DNA of 52,294 nucleotides, from contig CAMUXV010000004.1 of the NCBI GenBank assembly GCA_947164795.1, forward strand, positions 1-52,294. Direction: 5' to 3'. Made by a program: the position numbers and the translations under genes. Below the pieces are notes generated by a model. That model had not been told where the DNA came from, made no database searches, and worked only from the letters and a program-made list of their open reading frames with translations. Of this stretch, positions 46,993 through 52,294 are shown piece after piece. The DNA comes from an uncultured Caryophanales bacterium (GTDB taxonomy: Bacteria > Bacillota_I > Bacilli_A > RF39 > UBA660). Position 1 is the stretch's first letter. Each line of letters opens with the position of its first letter.

Positions 46993-48747
46993 TTAGAAGT
47001 TTGACAAATCTGAAATACGTTGCAAATATTTTTTTACTTCAGGATACTTTCTATCCATTTCAATAATGTTATCTTTTTCAATAACTTTACACACAAGTTC
47101 ACAAATATACTTTTTTAATGACTCAGCATTAAAATCAAGTCTCTCTTTATCAGTGTTATTAACTGAAACAATTTCATTAAGGAAGTCAAGAATATTCATC
47201 TTTTCATATACCTTATCATTTCGTTTTAATTGATCACTTTTTTTAATTTGATTATATTTTTTACTTTTCAAAAAATTATTAACACCTTTAAATAGTAAAT
47301 CTGGATATATTAAATCTTCGATTTCACAATTAACTTTTACATTGCCATCAACATTTACAATATTATCTGTTTTAATTATCATCTTATTATAATTCTTTAT
47401 CTTACTATCTAGTTTTTGTTTTTCTTCTCTACCGGCTTTATCATTGTCGAAAATACATAATATTTTTGGAACAAATTTTTCTTCATTTTTATAATATAAA
47501 AATTGTATTAATACCCCTTCTTTAGATGCACCTCCGGCTGGTAAAACTAATGGTAATCTTATCCCCAATTTTTTTGCTAATAAGCTGATATACTTTTTAT
47601 CTTCTTCACCTTCAACAATAATTGTTTCTGGAACCAATTCCCATGTATCATTATTTTCAATACCCAAGTGTTCCTTAATAGCATTTACTTTATCATAACC
47701 TTTTAATTCAGAAATATACGTTTCGGCTTTATAAAATTTTATACCAGGTTTTCTAGTATATTCAACAATTTTATTATCGCTTAAAAACAAATATGTATGT
47801 TCGATATTATTTAGATCGACAAATAAATTAGAATGTGTAGTAACAAAAACGTAATCACTCTTAGAAATATCAACCAAATCAGTCATTACTTGTTTTTGTA
47901 AACTAGGTTGTAGAAATGCTTCTGGCTCATCTAATCCCCAAATAAAAGTTTTGTTTTTCTTATTTGACATGTATCTTATTAAAGAAAATAAAATTATTTT
48001 TTGTATTCCACTTCCCTTAGTGTCTAACTTATAATCATTAGTATCAAAAACTGTGAAATCAGTCATCTCAGAAACTGCATCCGCTAATTTTTCGAAAGCT
48101 GGAAAGCCAATATTAACCTTCCAATTTTTTGTATCTATACCAGGGATATCATAAGTGGTAGTTCTAATCATACTAGTTATACTGTCTTCAATGCTTTTAA
48201 CCATTTGTTCAGAAATATCAATAAATTCCTGAAGTTTCTTTAACGCCTTATCTTGGCCCTTCTTATTTTTAAGTCCTAAATCTAATATCTCAGTATTTAC
48301 AATTTTGGCAATTAATTCTGGTATATTAATATTACTTGATTGCAAAAACACAAATTGAAATTTATCTAATACGTTATTAATTTCACTTTCACTAAGAGAA
48401 CGTTTATTTTTACCGAATCCTGTTACTGTTAATACTTTGTTCTTATTTTTGTATTCATAAAGCTTAGTAATTGTTACTACCTCATCTTTATATAAAAATT
48501 TGACAGTAATTTTTGTTGAAAAGCCTTGACCACCACTACCTTTTGCTATGTAATAAGGAACATCTGTATGTGGATCAAACTTGTTAGTTCCTTTGGAAAA
48601 AAATAAATCAATTGCCCTCAAAAAATTTGTTTTACCTACATTGTTAGCTCCACATATTGTTAACATATTATTAGAATTTATATCAATAGACATCTTGTTT
48701 ATTGATCTATATCTTATAATTGTTATATTTTTAATAACTATTTCCAT
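46993..48747 (-). CDS. OLD family ATP-dependent endonuclease (AAA ATPase + TOPRIM)
   Basis: ICGANNVGKTNFLRAIDLFF, WGLDEPEAFLQP, FVTTHSNLFVDL, TOPRIM ETIIVEGEEDKKYISLLA...LCIFDNDKAGREE. Confidence 0.9.
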   Translation of the reverse strand: MEIVIKNITIIRYRSINKMSIDINSNNMLTICGANNVGKTNFLRAIDLFFSKGTNKFDPHTDVPYYIAKGSGGQGFSTKITVKFLYKDEVVTITKLYEYKNKNKVLTVTGFGKNKRSLSESEINNVLDKFQFVFLQSSNINIPELIAKIVNTEILDLGLKNKKGQDKALKKLQEFIDISEQMVKSIEDSITSMIRTTTYDIPGIDTKNWKVNIGFPAFEKLADAVSEMTDFTVFDTNDYKLDTKGSGIQKIILFSLIRYMSNKKNKTFIWGLDEPEAFLQPSLQKQVMTDLVDISKSDYVFVTTHSNLFVDLNNIEHTYLFLSDNKIVEYTRKPGIKFYKAETYISELKGYDKVNAIKEHLGIENNDTWELVPETIIVEGEEDKKYISLLAKKLGIRLPLVLPAGGASKEGVLIQFLYYKNEEKFVPKILCIFDNDKAGREEKQKLDSKIKNYNKMIIKTDNIVNVDGNVKVNCEIEDLIYPDLLFKGVNNFLKSKKYNQIKKSDQLKRNDKVYEKMNILDFLNEIVSVNNTDKERLDFNAESLKKYICELVCKVIEKDNIIEMDRKYPEVKKYLQRISDLSNF

Positions 48748-48761
48748 AAATCTACCTCTAA

Positions 48762-49619
48762 CTATTTCAAATTATTTAATGCTCCATTGTCTAAATCATC
48801 AATACTATATAAAGTTTCAAGTATATTAAAAGTTTCATTAAGTGGTAACTTAGCATGATTCCATCCTGTGCCATCAGTAATCCAAATAAAAGTTAATCCA
48901 TCAATTTCTCTAACCTTATTTGCAATTAGTTCATAGCTTCGTGCTGTTTCATTTAATTTAGAACCTTGTGTTGCATAAAAATTTGTTTCAATAACATATA
49001 TTTGTTTGTCTGTTTTAATTACATAATCCCATCGCTTTGTTGCTTTAATATCTCCCATTAAAATTGATAAATCTATATTCCATTTTGATTCAATTTCTGA
49101 AGTATACATTTCTTTAAAATAATTTATATCTTTAACATATCCAGCTTTTATAATGTAATTTTCAACAAGTTCTTCCATTAAATGGCCACCACGATTTTTC
49201 CTGCCATTTGAATCCAATCCAACTTCAACACCTAATAGATAATCATACAAATTATTAATGATATGATTCTGTAGCAAGTTAAATAATCCTGTTTGTCTCA
49301 TAAATGTTACATAATCTCCAACCGAATACACCATTTTATTAAATTTAAATAAATATTCATTTGTAGCATCTTTTATAAATATCTCATTTGATCTTACAGC
49401 AAGTAACACTGGAATTACTTCTAAAGTTTCAGGATACTTTACTATTATATTTTCAAATTCTTTCTCAATATTTTTACTTCCTATCAACGAATTCAAAATA
49501 TTAAGTTCAACTTTATATTTTTCTGCAAATTTATATATTTTATCAAAATCAACATAATAACTATAATTTGATATGCTCGTTTTAAATTTACTAAGCCATT
49601 TATTGAAATCTCTTTTCAT
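48762..49619 (-). CDS. DpnII/MboI family type II restriction endonuclease (predicted GATC)
   Basis: GLDSNGRKNRGGHLMEELVENYI, KRWDYVIKTDKQIYVIETNFYATQGSKLNETARSYE. Confidence 0.93.
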   Translation of the reverse strand: MKRDFNKWLSKFKTSISNYSYYVDFDKIYKFAEKYKVELNILNSLIGSKNIEKEFENIIVKYPETLEVIPVLLAVRSNEIFIKDATNEYLFKFNKMVYSVGDYVTFMRQTGLFNLLQNHIINNLYDYLLGVEVGLDSNGRKNRGGHLMEELVENYIIKAGYVKDINYFKEMYTSEIESKWNIDLSILMGDIKATKRWDYVIKTDKQIYVIETNFYATQGSKLNETARSYELIANKVREIDGLTFIWITDGTGWNHAKLPLNETFNILETLYSIDDLDNGALNNLK

Positions 49620-49630
49620 ATTAATTCCTC

Positions 49631-50470
49631 CTACAATAATTCAACGATAATAAAGCTCTTGTCATCGGAAAATTTCCAATAAGATTTTTTATTTTCTTCA
49701 CCTGAATATCCTATAAATCCTGCTTTTTTATAATAATCAGTTATACCACCAAAATATTTTCTAGTTTTATTTATCTTTAACTTCTTTTTTATTCCAAAAC
49801 ACTCAACTTCGAATTCTTCAAAATTCTGGATTTCATCATATATTTGTCGAGGAATTGGTAATATTCTAGCTCTAATATCGTTTCTAGAAATTGGCTTTGG
49901 TATACTTTCATCTTTTATATTGTTATTACAATTATTAAAAACTGATATTTCCTTTTCTTCTTGTTCTATTAATGATTTAATTCTATTTTCCGATATTCTT
50001 GGAGTCCAATCAATCATTACATCTTTCTCAGGATGATTCAAATAATAGTTTACAATATCAGCACCGTTTATTAATACTACAGGTTTTGAGTTTTCAGCTG
50101 CTTTTTTTATTGCATCACTTGTAAAATATCCTGTTGTTATGAATATTCTTCCATTAGGATTTTCTTGTTCATTTGATTGTAGATCTGAAATTGGATGCCT
50201 ATTAATATTTTGTCCTGTTGGAGAATATTTTTTTGCCTGGACAATATATTTTTCTTGTATTTCATTGCTTCCAGGGATAACGCGCTTATAACAAATTAAA
50301 TCAATACCCCCATCCCCTGAGCGACCAGTTACTTCTATATCTTCAAAACCGATATCATTTAAAAATATTTTTACAAATATTTCAAATTGTCTTCCACCTT
50401 TTACTTTATTTTCTTTATCAAAACATTTATAAAAATCTTCAACTAATTTTTTGATATTATTATTCATCAA
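49631..50470 (-). CDS. Mrr-like restriction endonuclease
   Basis: GRQFEIFVKIFLNDIGFEDIEVTGRSGDGGIDLICYK...YIVQAKKYS; GRIFITTGYFTSDAIKKAAE. Confidence 0.85.
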   Translation of the reverse strand: MMNNNIKKLVEDFYKCFDKENKVKGGRQFEIFVKIFLNDIGFEDIEVTGRSGDGGIDLICYKRVIPGSNEIQEKYIVQAKKYSPTGQNINRHPISDLQSNEQENPNGRIFITTGYFTSDAIKKAAENSKPVVLINGADIVNYYLNHPEKDVMIDWTPRISENRIKSLIEQEEKEISVFNNCNNNIKDESIPKPISRNDIRARILPIPRQIYDEIQNFEEFEVECFGIKKKLKINKTRKYFGGITDYYKKAGFIGYSGEENKKSYWKFSDDKSFIIVELL

Positions 50471-51248
50471 TTCTATCTTCCTTTCTTTTAATAGTTAAAT
50501 CTAAATATTCTTTTTCTAAATCTATGCCTATATATTTTCTTTTCAATTTATTTGCGACAATTCCAGTTGTTCCACTTCCATTAAAAGGATCCAATATTAA
50601 ATCTCCTGCATCGGTTGATGCTAAAATTAATTTTTCTAATATTACCATTGGTTTTTGGGTTGGATGTTTTCCACATTTCTTTTCACTAGGCTTAGTTAAT
50701 GATGATTCCCAAACATCTTTTGCTTGTTTTCCACCATTTAATTCTTTCATTAATTGGTAATTAAATTTATGTTTGGCTTTCTTTATATCTTTTTTTGCCC
50801 ACAATATTGTTTCTGTTGAATGAACAAAATATCTGCAACTAATATTTGGAGGAGGATTTAGTTTTTTCCATGTTATATTATTTATAATTTTAAATCCTTC
50901 TTGTTCTAAAGCCATTCCAATTGAATAAATATTATGAAGTGTTCCACTTATCCATATAGTTCCTTCATCTTTTAAAATGTTATAACATAATCTTATCCAT
51001 TCTCTGTTAAATTTATGTTTTTCTTCAATTCCTATTTTTTTATCCCATTTTCCTTTATTAACAGAAACCATTTTTCCACCACTGCAAGAAATACCATCGC
51101 CAGACAAAAAATAAGGTGGATCAGCAAATATCATATCTATACTATTCTTTTTTATTTTTTTTAATTCTTCTAATGAGTCACCTAAAATCAATTTAAAATC
51201 TCTTTTATTATAATAGTACTTTTTTGTCATTGATATTAGGCCTCCCAT
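50460..51248 (-). CDS. DpnA-type site-specific DNA adenine methyltransferase
   Basis: DMIFADPPYFLSGDGISCSGGKMVSVNKGKWD, HPTQKP, LDPFNGSGTTGIVA. Confidence 0.93.
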   Translation of the reverse strand: MGGLISMTKKYYYNKRDFKLILGDSLEELKKIKKNSIDMIFADPPYFLSGDGISCSGGKMVSVNKGKWDKKIGIEEKHKFNREWIRLCYNILKDEGTIWISGTLHNIYSIGMALEQEGFKIINNITWKKLNPPPNISCRYFVHSTETILWAKKDIKKAKHKFNYQLMKELNGGKQAKDVWESSLTKPSEKKCGKHPTQKPMVILEKLILASTDAGDLILDPFNGSGTTGIVANKLKRKYIGIDLEKEYLDLTIKRKEDRIDE

Positions 51249-51256
51249 CTTAAATA

Positions 51257-52126
51257 TTATTCTTCAAATCCTTCTTTGTTTTTATAATTTGTAATTATTA
51301 CTTCTTCAACTGTACCTCTATTTTTTGCACTAGCCCCTATATTTCTTTGTGCAGTAACATAATTAAAGTTATATCCTTTGTATAATTCTTTAACAAGCTT
51401 TGTATTATAATTTGATAACATTACATAGCAGCCTCTTTTATCAAGTTCTTTAAACACATCTGATAAACGCTTTTGTTCTTCTTTACCAAATCCATTTTCG
51501 GTATAACTATTAAATGTTGAAGTGTCTGAATCATAAGGAGGATCAAAATATATAAAATCTCCTTTTTTAGCATTTTTTACAGATTTCTCAAAATCAATTG
51601 ATAATAGTTTAATATCGTAAAAGTTTAATAGGCAATGAATTATTCCTAAATTAGGTCCATCATAAGTATTTACTTTAACTTTTTTACCAGATGGAACATT
51701 GAACTCATTTTTACTATTTACTCTATATAATCCATTAAAACAAGCTTTATTTAAATAAATTGTTCTAGCCGCTCTTTTATAATCAGCTAATTTATTAAAA
51801 TTCTTCTTATTTCTATCTAAATCTCTTATTTTATAATAGTATTCTTCTGAATGATTCGCTTCGTGTTTATTTAATTCAGCACACATATTTGCAAATTTGT
51901 TTTCATCTTTAATACATTCATATACATTCATTAATTCAGCATTATAATCATTTATGACTGCTTTTTTTGGTTGAAGTTCATATAATAAAGCTCCTCCACC
52001 AACAAATGGCTCATAATATGTTTTATACTCGTCTGGAGCAAGTTTTACTAATTTATCTACGATTGATCTTTTACCTCCTGCCCACTTTACAAATGGTTTC
52101 GCTTTAAGCATATTAATACACCTCAC
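51257..52126 (-). CDS. dam: Dam/DpnM family DNA adenine methylase
   Basis: KPFVKWAGGKRSIVDKL, YYEPFVGGGALLYEL, FIYFDPPYDSDTSTFNSYT; start likely MLKAKPF at 52111. Confidence 0.95.
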   Translation of the reverse strand: MRCINMLKAKPFVKWAGGKRSIVDKLVKLAPDEYKTYYEPFVGGGALLYELQPKKAVINDYNAELMNVYECIKDENKFANMCAELNKHEANHSEEYYYKIRDLDRNKKNFNKLADYKRAARTIYLNKACFNGLYRVNSKNEFNVPSGKKVKVNTYDGPNLGIIHCLLNFYDIKLLSIDFEKSVKNAKKGDFIYFDPPYDSDTSTFNSYTENGFGKEEQKRLSDVFKELDKRGCYVMLSNYNTKLVKELYKGYNFNYVTAQRNIGASAKNRGTVEEVIITNYKNKEGFEE

Positions 52127-52294
52127 TATAAATAATTATACCATAATTTGCCTAAATTCCGTCATATTAACGACAAATATATTTTTTTATTATTAATTAT
52201 TTTTTTATAAAAGTTACTAACCCCAGTAAATATAAGTGTTTAAATCAAAAATAGTACCCCCTAAAGGGGTGATCAAAGGCCTCTTGTAAATATC

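Noticed and set aside
52246-52269. ACCCCCTAAAGGGGT hairpin at the right edge
   Set aside because: Only 5-bp arms and context truncated by the window end; cannot tell terminator, operator or mobile element end.
1-52294. CRISPR array
   Set aside because: No regularly spaced direct repeats seen on reading; only short AT-rich repeats.

Overview
AT-rich Bacillota (Bacilli-like, standard code, TGA used as stop) chromosomal window. Most genes are on the minus strand. Housekeeping blocks: PFOR, typA, cdaA-cdaR, ffh, tRNA-Gly(GCC), lspA-rluD-sigG, mutL-miaA, and a rimP-nusA-rnpM-infB-rbfA-truB operon, plus RNase J. Spore-former signatures include SigG, a CotD-like coat protein, GerQ, YlmC/YmxH, and a LysM amidase without signal peptide that sits behind a sigma-K-like promoter. 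Surface genes include a 984-aa protein carrying a thioester-like domain, several Cna-B/SpaA repeats, a VPNTG sorting motif and a C-terminal sortase domain in one ORF, plus a separate sortase B. Two accessory regions stand out. (1) About 38.6-40.4 kb: a YhcG/DUF1016 PDDEXK nuclease and a DUF3800 protein flank a roughly 104-nt structured RNA on the plus strand that has its own strong promoter and an intrinsic terminator. I consider this the best candidate for an undescribed system. (2) About 44.1-52.1 kb: a compact defense operon with Dam-type MTase, DpnA-type MTase, Mrr-like nuclease, DpnII-type REase and OLD/TOPRIM nuclease, followed by an independently promoted SF1 helicase with a leader hairpin. 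Other notable points are tandem Spo0A-like boxes in front of an unannotated 32-codon ORF, an attenuator-like hairpin in the rimP-nusA leader, a degenerate Fic pseudo-enzyme, a RimP lacking its C-terminal domain, and many intrinsic terminators built from the last codons of ORFs. All family calls come from reading motifs by eye; no database search was run.
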